A stretch of 64,000 nucleotides of DNA from Streptomyces spinosus (lineage in GTDB: Bacteria > Actinomycetota > Actinomycetes > Streptomycetales > Streptomycetaceae). Numbering within the stretch: the first letter of the stretch is position 1; every line of letters begins with the position of its first letter. Made by a program: the position numbers and the translations under genes. The notes under the pieces were generated by a model. That model made no database searches and was not told the origin of the DNA. It saw only the letters and a program-made list of their open reading frames with translations. Where the stretch lies: NCBI RefSeq assembly GCF_020400655.1, contig NZ_JAINRC010000003.1, positions 1-64,000 of the forward strand, in the 5' to 3' direction. This document shows positions 28,463 to 37,284 of the stretch, piece after piece.

Positions 28463-30220
28463 GTGGACGCGCAAGGCCGTGGGCGGGCGGAGAACATCGA
28501 CCCCGCAGACCAGTGGGTACTCAATCCGAACACCGGCGAATACGAACTGCGACTGAGTCCTTCCGCAGCGCAGTCACCGGTTCCCGGACCGCGCAGACCG
28601 TCTCCCCCGGACGACGGTGACGCGCAGGGTGGCCGTGCGCGGCAGACGCCCGGCGAGACTCCGCAGACGCCCCGGACCCGCGGCACCAACGTGCCGGCCC
28701 CGCGCTCGGCCCGGCGCCGGGGCGCCGAGCCGGAGGCACCGCAGGGCAGGCGCGCCTCCCGGCGGCCGGTGAAGAAGAAGTCGACGGCGAAGAAGGTGCT
28801 GCTGTGGACCGGCGGGTCCATGGCCTTCGTGCTGGTCGCCGTGTCGGCCGCCGGCTACCTCTACATCAAGCACCTGAACGACAACATCACGTCCGTGTCC
28901 GACGACGGCGCCAGCACCGGCGGCTTCCGCAAGGACGAGGCGATCAACATCCTGCTGATCGGCACGGACAAGCGCACGGGCGCGGGCAACGAGGGCTACG
29001 GCGACTCGGGCAGCGTCGGGCACGCCGACACCACGATCCTGCTGCACGTCTCCAAGGACCGCTCCAACGCCACCGCGCTGAGCATCCCGCGCGACCTGAT
29101 CGTGAACGTCCCGGACTGCCCGACCGAGCAGGAGGACGGCACCCAGAAGGTCATCCCGGGCTCGCAAGGCGTCCGCTTCAACACGAGCCTCGGCCAGGAC
29201 GACCGTACGCCCAGCTGCACCATGCGCACGGTGACCGAGCTGACCGGGATCAAGCCGGACGACTTCATGGTCGCCGACTTCAACGCGGTCAAGACGCTGA
29301 CCGAGGCGGTCGACGGTGTCGACGTCTGTCTGGCCAAGGACATCGACGACCCCAAGTCGCACCTGAAGCTGTCCAAGGGCACGCACAAGATCTCCGGCGA
29401 GCAGGCACTGGCGTTCGTGCGCACCCGGCACTCCGTCGGCTTCGGCGGCGACCTGAGCCGGATCGGGCTCCAGCAGCAGTTCCTGGGCGCGCTGATGCGC
29501 AAGCTGAAGGGCAACGACACGCTCACCAGCCCGACGAAGATGGTGAAGCTGGCGGAGGCGGGCACCAAGGCCCTCACCGTCGACGACAAGCTCAAGAGCA
29601 TCGGCAAGCTCAAGGACCTGGGTCTGGAGCTGGGCAAGCTCAACCCAAAGAACCTGGCCTTCACCACGGTGCCCGTGGTGGACAACCCGGCGGAGAAGGT
29701 CCACGCCACGGTCGTGCTCAACGACGCGAAGGCCCCGGCGGTCTTCGACGCCATCCGGAACGACGTCTCCTTCACCGACGTGAAGAAGCAGGAGAAGGCG
29801 GCGAAGGACGCGCAGGCCGCCCGGCTCAAGGGCACCAAGGCGCCCGCCTCCGAGGTGCGGGTGCGCATCCTCAACGGCGGGGCGCAGGCCGGCAGCGCCC
29901 AGGCGGTGCTCAACTGGCTGCAGAACGACGAGGGCGTGACCAAGTCGGAGAACGCGGGCAACGCGCCTGACCAGTTGGCCAAAACCACGCTGGAGTACGC
30001 GCCCGACCAGGCGGCCCAGGCCCGCCGGCTGGCCGCGATCATGGGCCTGTCCGGTGCCGCGCTGAAGCCGGGCGAGAGCGTGACCAACTCCCAGGGGCTG
30101 CCGGCGATGACGCTGACCCTGGGCAAGGACTTCAAGGGGGCGGGGGTCTCCCTCACGGCGCCGACGAAGGCTCCGGACGTCGACAAGTCGACGGCAGACA
30201 AGGTGAAGTGCGCCGCGTAG
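28463..30220 (+). CDS. LCP family glycopolymer ligase with LytR_C domain, copy 2
   Basis: This 585-residue protein has a long cytoplasmic N-terminus containing DPADQWVLNPNTGEYELRL, then low-complexity sequence to the helix at about 111-133. The LCP domain shows NILLIGTDKRTG, DTTILLHVSKDRSNATALS, IPRDL and FVRTRHSVGFGGDLSRIGLQ. A C-terminal LytR_C domain begins VRVRILNGGAQAGSA near residue 470. The chosen GTG (28463) has GGAGGA 11 bases upstream. A GTG at 28334 would extend it by 43 atypical residues. A terminator hairpin separates it from copy 3. Confidence 0.93.
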   Translation: MDAQGRGRAENIDPADQWVLNPNTGEYELRLSPSAAQSPVPGPRRPSPPDDGDAQGGRARQTPGETPQTPRTRGTNVPAPRSARRRGAEPEAPQGRRASRRPVKKKSTAKKVLLWTGGSMAFVLVAVSAAGYLYIKHLNDNITSVSDDGASTGGFRKDEAINILLIGTDKRTGAGNEGYGDSGSVGHADTTILLHVSKDRSNATALSIPRDLIVNVPDCPTEQEDGTQKVIPGSQGVRFNTSLGQDDRTPSCTMRTVTELTGIKPDDFMVADFNAVKTLTEAVDGVDVCLAKDIDDPKSHLKLSKGTHKISGEQALAFVRTRHSVGFGGDLSRIGLQQQFLGALMRKLKGNDTLTSPTKMVKLAEAGTKALTVDDKLKSIGKLKDLGLELGKLNPKNLAFTTVPVVDNPAEKVHATVVLNDAKAPAVFDAIRNDVSFTDVKKQEKAAKDAQAARLKGTKAPASEVRVRILNGGAQAGSAQAVLNWLQNDEGVTKSENAGNAPDQLAKTTLEYAPDQAAQARRLAAIMGLSGAALKPGESVTNSQGLPAMTLTLGKDFKGAGVSLTAPTKAPDVDKSTADKVKCAA

Positions 30221-30230
30221 GTAACCCTAT

Positions 30231-30268
30231 GGGCCCGTCAAGCGTCTAACCGGACGCGGGACGGGCCC
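30231..30268 (+). terminator. Hairpin between LCP copies 2 and 3
   Basis: GGGCCCGTC (30231-30239) pairs with GACGGGCCC (30260-30268). An inner GCGTC/GACGC pair gives a branched stem. It lies 10 bp past the stop of copy 2. Confidence 0.6.
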
Positions 30269-30302
30269 GTTGCTTGGCGCAAGGGTGGGGAGGGCAGGGA
30301 GT

Positions 30303-31961
30303 TTGGCGCAGAGCGAGGTGCGCGGGGAGGCTCCGGCGGTCGAGGACACGAAGTCGCTCGCGCCGAAGAACTCGGACACGCCGGCGCGTTCACGCCGGCA
30401 CGGCGGCGGGCGCGGCGGCGGGCGGCGGGCGGGCGGGCCGAAGACCGCGCGGCGGCGCAGACGGCGCGTGCTGCGCTGGTCGGCCACCGTGCTGGCGGTG
30501 GTGATACTCGGCACGGCCGGTGCCGGATACCTCTACTACCAGCATCTCAACAGCAACATCCAGAAGGGCAAACGGGCCAACGGCGACGACTCCAAGGCCC
30601 ACCGGACCCGCCCGAACGCGGCCGGCCAGACCCCGCTGAACATCCTGCTGATCGGCTCCGACAGCCGGAACTCCAAGGAGAACCTGAAGCTCGGCGGCAG
30701 CAAGGACCACGTCGGCGACCCGCCGCTCGGTGACGTACAGATGCTCATCCACCTCTCGGCGGACCGCAAGAGCGCCGCCATGGTGAGCATCCCGCGGGAC
30801 ACCCGGGTGGACATCCCCGAGTGCACGGACCCCAAGACCGACCACGTCTACCCGGCGACGAACGACATCATCAACGTCAGCCTGGCCCGCGGCGGGGCCG
30901 GCTGCACCCTGCTCACCTGGGAGAACCTCACCGGGGTCTACATCGACCACTGGATGACGATCGACTTCGCGGGCGTGGTGCGGATGGCGGACGCCATCGG
31001 GGGCGTCGAGGTGTGCGTGAAGCAGAACGTCTGGGACCACTCGACGCCCAGTCAGCGCGGCGGCTCCGGCCTGAAGCTGACCAAGGGCTCGCACAAGGTG
31101 AAGGGCGAGAAGGCGCTCCAGTGGCTGCGCACCCGGCACGCCTGGGGCAGCGACCTGATGCGGGCCCGCGCCCAGCACATGTACCTGAACTCGATGGTCC
31201 GCACGCTGAAGCAGCAGAACGTGTTCACCGACACCGGCCGGCTGATGGACCTGGCCGACGCGGCCACCAAGTCCCTCAAGGTCTCGGAGGAGATCGGCAC
31301 CGTCAAGAAGCTGTACGACCTGGGCATGGAGATGAAGTCGGTCCCGACCGACCGCGTCACCAGCCTGACGATGCCCAACATCCCCGACCCACACGACCCG
31401 GACAACCACGTCGTACCCGACGCCGACAAGGCCGCCCAGGTGTGGCGGATGCTCCAGGACGACGTGCCGCTCGACAAGAACGGCGGGGAGTCCGGGCCGA
31501 AGAAGAACGCGGGTGAGGACGAGCCGGCCAGGAAGCCCTCGCTCGACCCGGGCCGGCTCGGGGTGCTGGTGCAGAACGCCACCCGTACCGGCACCGAGGC
31601 CCCGGTGCGGCAGCGCGCGTCGGCGATCGGCCAGGTGCTCGTGCAGAAGGGGTACACGCGGGCGCAGGCCGACACCTCGGGGAGCCTGGCCGAGGACAAG
31701 ACGGTCGTGCGGTACCCGAGCGCGGACCTGGAGGGTGACGCCCAGGCAGTGGCCAAGGCGCTGGGCATCCCGATGAGCGCGGTCAAGAAGTCGACCGACG
31801 TGTCGGGGGTCACCGTCGTCGTCGGCGCGGACTGGCGCTCGGGCAGCGGCTACCCCAAGCAGTCCGCGCCGAAGGCGGGCGACCTGCCCGAGGGCACGGA
31901 CGCCGTCAACGCCTCGGACAAGGGGGACTGCATGGACGTGTACGGCCCCTATCAGTGGTAG
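30303..31961 (+). CDS. LCP family glycopolymer ligase with LytR_C domain, copy 3
   Basis: This 552-residue protein has a basic cytoplasmic N-terminus (SRRHGGGRGGGRRAGG), a helix at about 57-80 and an LCP domain with NILLIGSDSRNSK, GDVQMLIHLSADRKSAAMVS, IPRDT and LRTRHAWGSDLMRARAQHM. The LytR_C domain begins LGVLVQNATRTGTEAP. It shares less sequence with copies 1 and 2 than they share with each other. The start is uncertain: TTG 30303 has a GGGAGGGCAGGGA site, while TTG 30270 and GTG 30285 are in frame upstream. A perfect terminator stem follows the stop. Confidence 0.9.
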   Translation: MAQSEVRGEAPAVEDTKSLAPKNSDTPARSRRHGGGRGGGRRAGGPKTARRRRRRVLRWSATVLAVVILGTAGAGYLYYQHLNSNIQKGKRANGDDSKAHRTRPNAAGQTPLNILLIGSDSRNSKENLKLGGSKDHVGDPPLGDVQMLIHLSADRKSAAMVSIPRDTRVDIPECTDPKTDHVYPATNDIINVSLARGGAGCTLLTWENLTGVYIDHWMTIDFAGVVRMADAIGGVEVCVKQNVWDHSTPSQRGGSGLKLTKGSHKVKGEKALQWLRTRHAWGSDLMRARAQHMYLNSMVRTLKQQNVFTDTGRLMDLADAATKSLKVSEEIGTVKKLYDLGMEMKSVPTDRVTSLTMPNIPDPHDPDNHVVPDADKAAQVWRMLQDDVPLDKNGGESGPKKNAGEDEPARKPSLDPGRLGVLVQNATRTGTEAPVRQRASAIGQVLVQKGYTRAQADTSGSLAEDKTVVRYPSADLEGDAQAVAKALGIPMSAVKKSTDVSGVTVVVGADWRSGSGYPKQSAPKAGDLPEGTDAVNASDKGDCMDVYGPYQW

Positions 31962-31972
31962 TCACGCCCGGG

Positions 31973-32016
31973 CACACGAAGGGCCCCTCCCCGCGCGGGG
32001 AGGGGCCCTTCGTGTG
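31973..32016. terminator. Bidirectional terminator, 20-bp perfect stem
   Basis: A 20-base arm (31973-31992) and its exact complement (31997-32016) flank a GCGC loop, between the convergent LCP copy 3 and GT2 genes. It overlaps no coding sequence. Confidence 0.85.
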
Positions 32017-32020
32017 TGCG

Positions 32021-33052
32021 TCAGACGGTGGCGTCCACGACGGCGGGCCGCCGGGAGGCGATGACCCTCTTCGCCAGGGACTTCGGGCTGGTCAGGAAGC
32101 CCCAGCCCCACGACATGTGCATGGTGGCGAGGGCCACGGGGATCTGCAGCCGGGCCTTCAGGGGCAGCCCGCCGCCGGCCGGGAGGGAGCCCGCGACGAT
32201 CGCGGCCAGGTAGCCGCCGGGGACGACGAAGCCCCACGGGGTCAGCGCGGCGCCGACGACCAGGCCGGCGGCTATCGCGCACACCGCCGTGGGCGGCGCC
32301 AGGTAGCGCAGGTTGATCGAGCCGGAGTGGTAGCGGGCGACGACGTGCCGCCAGCGGCCGTAGTCCTTGTACTGCTTGGCCAGCGCCCGCACCGACGGCC
32401 GCGGCCGGTACGACACCCTCAGCTCGGGCGAGAACCAGATGAGCCCGCCGGCCTCACGGATGCGGAAGTTCAGCTCCCAGTCCTGGGCGCGGATGAACTC
32501 CTCGTTGTAGCCGCCCTGCTGCTCCAGTGCCTCGCGGCGGAAGACGCCGAGGTAGACCGTCTCGGCGGGGCCGGCCTGGCCGCCGGTGTGGAACGCCGCG
32601 TTGCCGACGCCGATCTTCGAGGTCATCGCGGCGGCCACCGCGTGCTCCCAGTCGGTCTCGCCCTCGGCGTGCATGATGCCGCCGACGTTCTGCGCGCCGG
32701 TCTCCTCCAGGAGCCGCACGGCGGTCGCGATGTAGTTCGGCGAGAGCATGCCGTGGCCGTCGACGCGGACCACGATCGGGTGCCGGGAGGCCTTGATCGC
32801 CGCGTTCAGCGCCGCGGGCGTGCGGCCGGTGGGGTTCGGGACGGTGTGCACGCGCGGGTCTTCGGCGACCAGCTCGGCGGCGATCTCGTCCGTGCGGTCC
32901 GTGGACGGACCGAGGGCGATCACGACCTCCATCTCGCCGGCGTACTCCTGCGCGAGGATCGCTTGGACGGCCCCGCGCAGATGCCGCTCCTCGTTGAGGA
33001 CGGGCATGATCACGGACACTGCGGGGAGCCGCACGTCGGGCTTGGCGTTCAT
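32021..33052 (-). CDS. Glycosyltransferase family 2 membrane protein
   Basis: This 343-residue GT-A fold enzyme carries VSVIMPVLNEERHLRGAV, the acidic VVRVDGHG (DxD position), FRREALEQQGGYNEEFIRAQ and DWELNFRIREAGG with the catalytic-base region. Two or three C-terminal hydrophobic segments (about 255-300) anchor it at the membrane. It resembles ExoA-like succinoglycan glucosyltransferases. Surrounded by LCP ligases, it probably builds part of a cell-wall glycopolymer that an LCP protein attaches. Donor and acceptor are unknown. Confidence 0.87.
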   Translation of the reverse strand: MNAKPDVRLPAVSVIMPVLNEERHLRGAVQAILAQEYAGEMEVVIALGPSTDRTDEIAAELVAEDPRVHTVPNPTGRTPAALNAAIKASRHPIVVRVDGHGMLSPNYIATAVRLLEETGAQNVGGIMHAEGETDWEHAVAAAMTSKIGVGNAAFHTGGQAGPAETVYLGVFRREALEQQGGYNEEFIRAQDWELNFRIREAGGLIWFSPELRVSYRPRPSVRALAKQYKDYGRWRHVVARYHSGSINLRYLAPPTAVCAIAAGLVVGAALTPWGFVVPGGYLAAIVAGSLPAGGGLPLKARLQIPVALATMHMSWGWGFLTSPKSLAKRVIASRRPAVVDATV

Positions 33053-33180
33053 AGGGGCCTCACGTTACCGCGAACGGGGGATACGGGTGCGCGCCGCCGG
33101 TCCTGCGGCGCGGGCTGGAGATCGTATCGGCCTACTGTGCTCACGGATCCCACGTACGGCCTCGTCCGGAGGTGTCCCCC

Positions 33181-34701
33181 TTGCCCAGCCCGCCCCGGTC
33201 CCCCTCCTCCACCCCCAGAAGCGTGGGAGGGGCTCCCAGCCCGCAGCGCCGCCCGCGGCCACCCCGCCGGGTGCCGCGCCCGCCCGAGCGGCGGGTACGG
33301 CCGGTCCGGCCGCCGCGGCGGCCCCGCTGGGCGATGCGGGCGGTCACCACGCTGTCGGTCGTGGTGCTCGCCTCCGCCGGGATCGGGCACGCGGTGGTCG
33401 CCAGCCTGGACGCGGGCATCGCCCGGGTCGACGCCTTCAAGGACATGAAGAACCGGCCCCGGGCCGGGCACGGCATGAACGTCCTGCTGGTCGGCACCGA
33501 CGGCCGCGACAAGCTCAGCGAGGCGGACCGGCGGGCCTACCGGCTGGGCGGCGCCCCCTGCCACTGCACCGACACCATGATGATCGTGCACATCGCGGAG
33601 GACCGGGAGCGGGCCACCGTGGTGAGCCTGCCGCGCGACTCCTACGCCGAGACGCCCGCGCACGTCGACCAGAACACCGGGCAGCGGCACGGCCCGCACC
33701 CGGTCAGGCTCAACGCGGCCTACGCCGAGGGCGGCCCCCAGCTGACCATCCGCACGGTCGAGAGCATGACCCATGTGAAGATCGACCACTATCTGGAGGT
33801 CGACTTCACCAGCTTCATGAAGACCGTGGACGTGCTCGGCGGAGTCAAGGTGTGCACGCCGACACCGCTGAAGGACCGGTACACCGGACTCGACCTCGCG
33901 CCCGGCACCTACACCCTGCGGGGCGGGCAGGCGCTGCAGTACGTACGGGCCCGGCACGTGGACGGGGCCAGCGACCTGGGCCGGATGAAGCGGCAGCAGC
34001 GGTTCCTGGCCGCCCTGCTGGACAAGGCGACCTCCTCCGGGGTGCTGCTGAACCCGATGCGGTTCCGGGACGTGACCCGGGCGGTGCTCGGCTCGGTCCG
34101 CGCCGACGCGGGCTTCGGCACCGACGAACTGCTCGACCTGGGCCGCGCGATGCGGAACTTCTCGCCGTCCTCGTCGGAGTTCACCACCGTCCCGATCGGC
34201 CGGATGGACTACCCGGTCAAGGGCATCGGTTCGACCCTGAAGTGGGACCCGGCCAGGGCGGAGCAGCTGTTCGGGGCGCTGCGCGACGACAAGCCGCTCG
34301 CCGGGGAGCAGCCGCGCCGTGACCCGGCGCGCGCTCCGGTGCCGGTGGAGGTGTCCCCGGACACGATCCGGGTCCAGGTGGCGAACGGCAGCGGCACGGC
34401 GGGGCTGGCCAAGCGGGTCGACGCGGAGCTCGCGGCGACCGGCTTCGCCACCACCCACCGGCCGGTGACCGCGCCCGCCCGGGTGGCGCGCACGCTCGTC
34501 TTCTACGACCCCCGCTGGGACCGCTCCGCCCGTTCCCTGGCCGCGGCGCTGCCGGGCAGCGAGCTGCGGGCCGTGCCGGGCCAGGGACCGCTGCTGAAGG
34601 TGACGGCCGGGTCGGAGTTCACGCACGTGCGGAAGGTGCGGTTCGACGACCCGGCACAGCCGGAGCAGGGTGTCGTGCGGGGCAACGAGGTGACGTGCTG
34701 A
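33181..34701 (+). CDS. LCP family glycopolymer ligase with LytR_C domain, copy 4
   Basis: This 506-residue protein has a Pro/Arg-rich cytoplasmic N-terminus, a helix at about 51-75 and an LCP domain with NVLLVGTDGRDK, DTMMIVHIAEDRERATVVS, LPRDSY and YVRARHVDGASDLGRMKRQ. The LytR_C domain (IRVQVANGSGTAGLAKRVD) lies near residue 400. TTG 33181 has GGAGG at ideal spacing and is preferred over GTG 33172, which lies inside that site. The first codons resemble a common Streptomyces intergenic GC motif, so the N-terminus may have been extended recently. It is divergent from the GT2 gene. Confidence 0.92.
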   Translation: MPSPPRSPSSTPRSVGGAPSPQRRPRPPRRVPRPPERRVRPVRPPRRPRWAMRAVTTLSVVVLASAGIGHAVVASLDAGIARVDAFKDMKNRPRAGHGMNVLLVGTDGRDKLSEADRRAYRLGGAPCHCTDTMMIVHIAEDRERATVVSLPRDSYAETPAHVDQNTGQRHGPHPVRLNAAYAEGGPQLTIRTVESMTHVKIDHYLEVDFTSFMKTVDVLGGVKVCTPTPLKDRYTGLDLAPGTYTLRGGQALQYVRARHVDGASDLGRMKRQQRFLAALLDKATSSGVLLNPMRFRDVTRAVLGSVRADAGFGTDELLDLGRAMRNFSPSSSEFTTVPIGRMDYPVKGIGSTLKWDPARAEQLFGALRDDKPLAGEQPRRDPARAPVPVEVSPDTIRVQVANGSGTAGLAKRVDAELAATGFATTHRPVTAPARVARTLVFYDPRWDRSARSLAAALPGSELRAVPGQGPLLKVTAGSEFTHVRKVRFDDPAQPEQGVVRGNEVTC

Positions 34702-34763
34702 GGCCGGCTCCCGCGTCCTGACCCGGTCCGCCCCCGGACCAGTCCCCCGGACCGGTTCGCGGA

Positions 34764-35324
34764 TCAGTCCTCGAAGCCCTCCGCGGCGCGCTTCTCGCGC
34801 AGCTCCCTGATCGCCCGGCGGCGGGCCAGGCGGTGGGTGCGGCGGATCTGGGCCTCCTGGCAGCGGCGGCGGTCGCGGTCGGTCTCCGGTATCACCGGCG
34901 GCACCCGGCGCGGCTTGCCGTCGGCGTCGACGGCCGTGAAGACCAGGTAGGCGGAGCCCACCTGGGTGGCCGGGTCCGACTCGTTCCAGCGCTCGGCGAG
35001 GACCCGGACGCCGATCTCCATCGAGGTCCGGCCGGTCCAGTTCACCTGCGCCTTGACGTGGACCAGGTCGCCGACGCGGACCGGCTCGAGGAACACCATC
35101 TCGTCCATGGAGGCGGTGACGGCGGGGCCGCCGGAGTGCCGGCCGGCCACGGCGCCCGCCGCGTCGTCGACGAGCTTCATGATCACGCCACCGTGCACGG
35201 TCCCCAGCAGGTTGGTGTCGTTGTGGGTCATGATGTGGCTGAGGGTGGTGCGCGAGGCGGACGTGGGCTTGCCCGGGATATCCGGTTCCATCGCCGGATC
35301 CGTGTCCGTGGCCTGGTCTGTCAT
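34764..35324 (-). CDS. Acyl-CoA thioesterase, hotdog fold
   Basis: This 186-residue cytosolic thioesterase hydrolyses acyl-CoAs. The hotdog core carries THNDTNLLGTVHGGVIMKLV with the active-site Asn and Asp of the BFIT/ACOT type. FLEPVRVGDLVHVKAQVNWTG and GSAYLVFTAVDADGKPRRVP follow. The C-terminal 35 residues are a highly charged helix. AAGGTAGGGGGC precedes the ATG. It lies between two LCP genes but is a general metabolic enzyme. Chain-length preference is unknown. Confidence 0.9.
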   Translation of the reverse strand: MTDQATDTDPAMEPDIPGKPTSASRTTLSHIMTHNDTNLLGTVHGGVIMKLVDDAAGAVAGRHSGGPAVTASMDEMVFLEPVRVGDLVHVKAQVNWTGRTSMEIGVRVLAERWNESDPATQVGSAYLVFTAVDADGKPRRVPPVIPETDRDRRRCQEAQIRRTHRLARRRAIRELREKRAAEGFED

Positions 35325-35443
35325 GCCCCCTACCTTATGCCGAAGCCTCATTCGCGGACTTTGTGTCGGGTTCGCAACAGCGGGGCCCTGATTTCCCCAC
35401 ATCCCTTGTCGAGCACATGGCCGGGCCCTGCACACTGGGGCGC

Positions 35444-36769
35444 ATGAATGACTGGCCCGAGGGATGGTCCGACGACAACCGCGGCCCGCGCTACGGACGC
35501 GGCAGTGCCGGCGCACAGCCGGAGGGGGCCCGCGTGATGCGTCAGGTGCGGCGCGGCCCGGCGGTACCGCCCGGACCGCGCTCGGCGTACGGCGACCCGG
35601 GCCCGGCGGCGCCGCCGCACGGGGCCGGTGTGCCGCGACAGCCGTCGTACGTCGACGGCCAGGGGCACGAGGAGGGCGCCGGCTACGGCGACTACGACAG
35701 CGGCTACAACACCGGCCAGGTCTACGGCGGCTCCGGCGGCCGGGGCCCGGGCGGCACTGCGGGGGCGCCCACCCGGGCACCGCGCCCCGCGCCGAACTGG
35801 CGGCGCCGCATCAAGTGGACGGCGATCACCCTGGCGACCGTGCTGGTCGTCACCTCGATCGCGACCTACTTCTGGGCCGACTCCAAGCTGCGCCGCGAGG
35901 TCGACCTGTCGAAGGTCATCGACCGGCCCGACGGCGGCGACGGCACGAACTACCTGATCGTCGGCTCGGACAGCCGTGAGGGCATGTCCAAGGAGGACGA
36001 GAAGAAGCTGCACACGGGCGGCGCCGAGGGCAAGCGCACGGACTCGATGATGATCCTGCATGTCGGCGGCAACGGCGACACGCTGATCTCGCTGCCCCGT
36101 GACTCGGACGTGGTGGTCCCGTCGTACCAGGGCTCGACGTCCGGGAAGACCTACCCGGCGCAGGGACGGCACACGAAGCTGAACGCCACCTACGCCGAGG
36201 ACGGGCCGACGCTGCTGGTCCGCACGATCGAGGCCAACACCGGTCTGCGCATCGACCACTACGTCGAGATCGGCTTCCAGGGCTTCGCCGGCATCGTGGA
36301 CGCGGTGGGCGGCGTCGACATCACCATCGACAAGGGCTTCAAGGACAAGTGGTCGGGCGCCGACTTCAAGGCCGGCAAGCAGACCCTGAACGGCCAGCAG
36401 GCGCTCGCCTTCGTCCGTACCCGGCACGCGTTCGCCGCGTCCGACCTCCAGCGCACCAAGAACCAGCAGAAGTTCCTGGCCGCCCTGGCCCACCAGGTGG
36501 CGACCCCCTCGACGATCCTCAACCCGTTCAAGTTCTACCCGACCATGGGCGCGGGCCTGGACTCCCTGATCGTGGACAAGGACATGTCGCTGTGGGACCT
36601 GGGCTCGATGTTCTGGGCGATGAAGGGCGTCAGCGGCGGTGACGGCACCTCGATGAACATGCCGATCTCCGGCTCCGTGGGCGGCAACCTCGTCTGGGAC
36701 AAGGCGAAGGTGAAGACCCTGGTCGACGAGCTGAACAACGGCGAGAAGGTCACCGTCTCGGGCAACTGA
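35444..36769 (+). CDS. LCP family glycopolymer ligase, copy 5
   Basis: This 441-residue protein has a Gly/Tyr/Pro-rich cytoplasmic N-terminus of about 120 residues, one helix at 125-144 and an LCP domain (NYLIVGSDSREGM, RTDSMMILHVGGNGDTLIS, LPRDSD, FVRTRHAFAASDLQRTKNQ). There is no LytR_C domain. It ends soon after the LCP fold. ATG 35444 has no Shine-Dalgarno, and a CACACT element eight bases upstream suggests a leaderless mRNA. It is the most divergent LCP of the five. A perfect palindromic terminator follows. Confidence 0.92.
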   Translation: MNDWPEGWSDDNRGPRYGRGSAGAQPEGARVMRQVRRGPAVPPGPRSAYGDPGPAAPPHGAGVPRQPSYVDGQGHEEGAGYGDYDSGYNTGQVYGGSGGRGPGGTAGAPTRAPRPAPNWRRRIKWTAITLATVLVVTSIATYFWADSKLRREVDLSKVIDRPDGGDGTNYLIVGSDSREGMSKEDEKKLHTGGAEGKRTDSMMILHVGGNGDTLISLPRDSDVVVPSYQGSTSGKTYPAQGRHTKLNATYAEDGPTLLVRTIEANTGLRIDHYVEIGFQGFAGIVDAVGGVDITIDKGFKDKWSGADFKAGKQTLNGQQALAFVRTRHAFAASDLQRTKNQQKFLAALAHQVATPSTILNPFKFYPTMGAGLDSLIVDKDMSLWDLGSMFWAMKGVSGGDGTSMNMPISGSVGGNLVWDKAKVKTLVDELNNGEKVTVSGN

Positions 36770-36787
36770 GGCCGTCACGCACCGGTT

Positions 36788-36813
36788 CGAGGGCACCCCG
36801 CGGGGTGCCCTCG
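36788..36813. terminator. Bidirectional terminator, 26-bp perfect palindrome
   Basis: CGAGGGCACCCC and CGAGGGCACCCC-complement arms of 12 bases meet at a central GC, between the convergent LCP copy 5 and copper-storage genes. Confidence 0.75.
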
Positions 36814-36830
36814 GCCGTGCCGGGGTGGGC

Positions 36831-37199
36831 TCACATGCTGGCGCCCGCCATCGCCCGGCAGGTCTCCGCGCAGCGGCGACACGCCTCGGCGCAGCGCATC
36901 ATCGTCTGGTCGTCCGGCATGGACATACACGCCTCGGCGCACATGTCACAGGCCCGCGCGCAGACGGCGCACATCTCGCCGGCCATGGGCGAGCGCCGCA
37001 TCATCATGTCGGCGCACATGCGGGTCGTCTCGGAGCAGTCCATGAGCGCGCGCATGATCTGCATCTGCGCCTGGCCGCCCTGCTGCATGCAGGAGCTCAT
37101 GGCCTCCTCGCACATGTTGTGGCAGTTCATGCAGGCGTCGATGCAGTCCTGCATCTGCTGCGTGAGGGCAGGCATTATTCCGGACTGGGACTGGGTCAT
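36831..37199 (-). CDS. csp: Csp-type four-helix-bundle copper-storage protein
   Basis: This 122-residue protein is very rich in Cys (16) and Met (23). Cys pairs recur at helix spacing (DCIDACMNCHNMC, CAVCARACDMCAEAC, RCAEACRRCAETC), pointing into a four-helix bundle that can hold many Cu(I) ions, as in cytosolic Csp3. There is no signal peptide or Tat motif, so it is predicted to be cytosolic. A Met-rich linker (CADMMMRRSPM) joins the helix pairs. No copper-regulator box was seen directly upstream. It is flanked by a terminator and the acyl-CoA dehydrogenase gene. Confidence 0.92.
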   Translation of the reverse strand: MTQSQSGIMPALTQQMQDCIDACMNCHNMCEEAMSSCMQQGGQAQMQIMRALMDCSETTRMCADMMMRRSPMAGEMCAVCARACDMCAEACMSMPDDQTMMRCAEACRRCAETCRAMAGASM

Positions 37200-37284
37200 G
37201 GCTCCTCCACGGAGGCAGGTGGGACCCGGGAGGGGTCCCGTGTGCTTCCGTACTACGCCGGGGAGCGGTGTCCCGCATGTCGGA

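Noticed and set aside
31973..32016. CRISPR or transposon end based on the long perfect inverted repeat
   Set aside because: It is a single hairpin between convergent stop codons with no spacers, transposase or target duplication. It is a bidirectional terminator.
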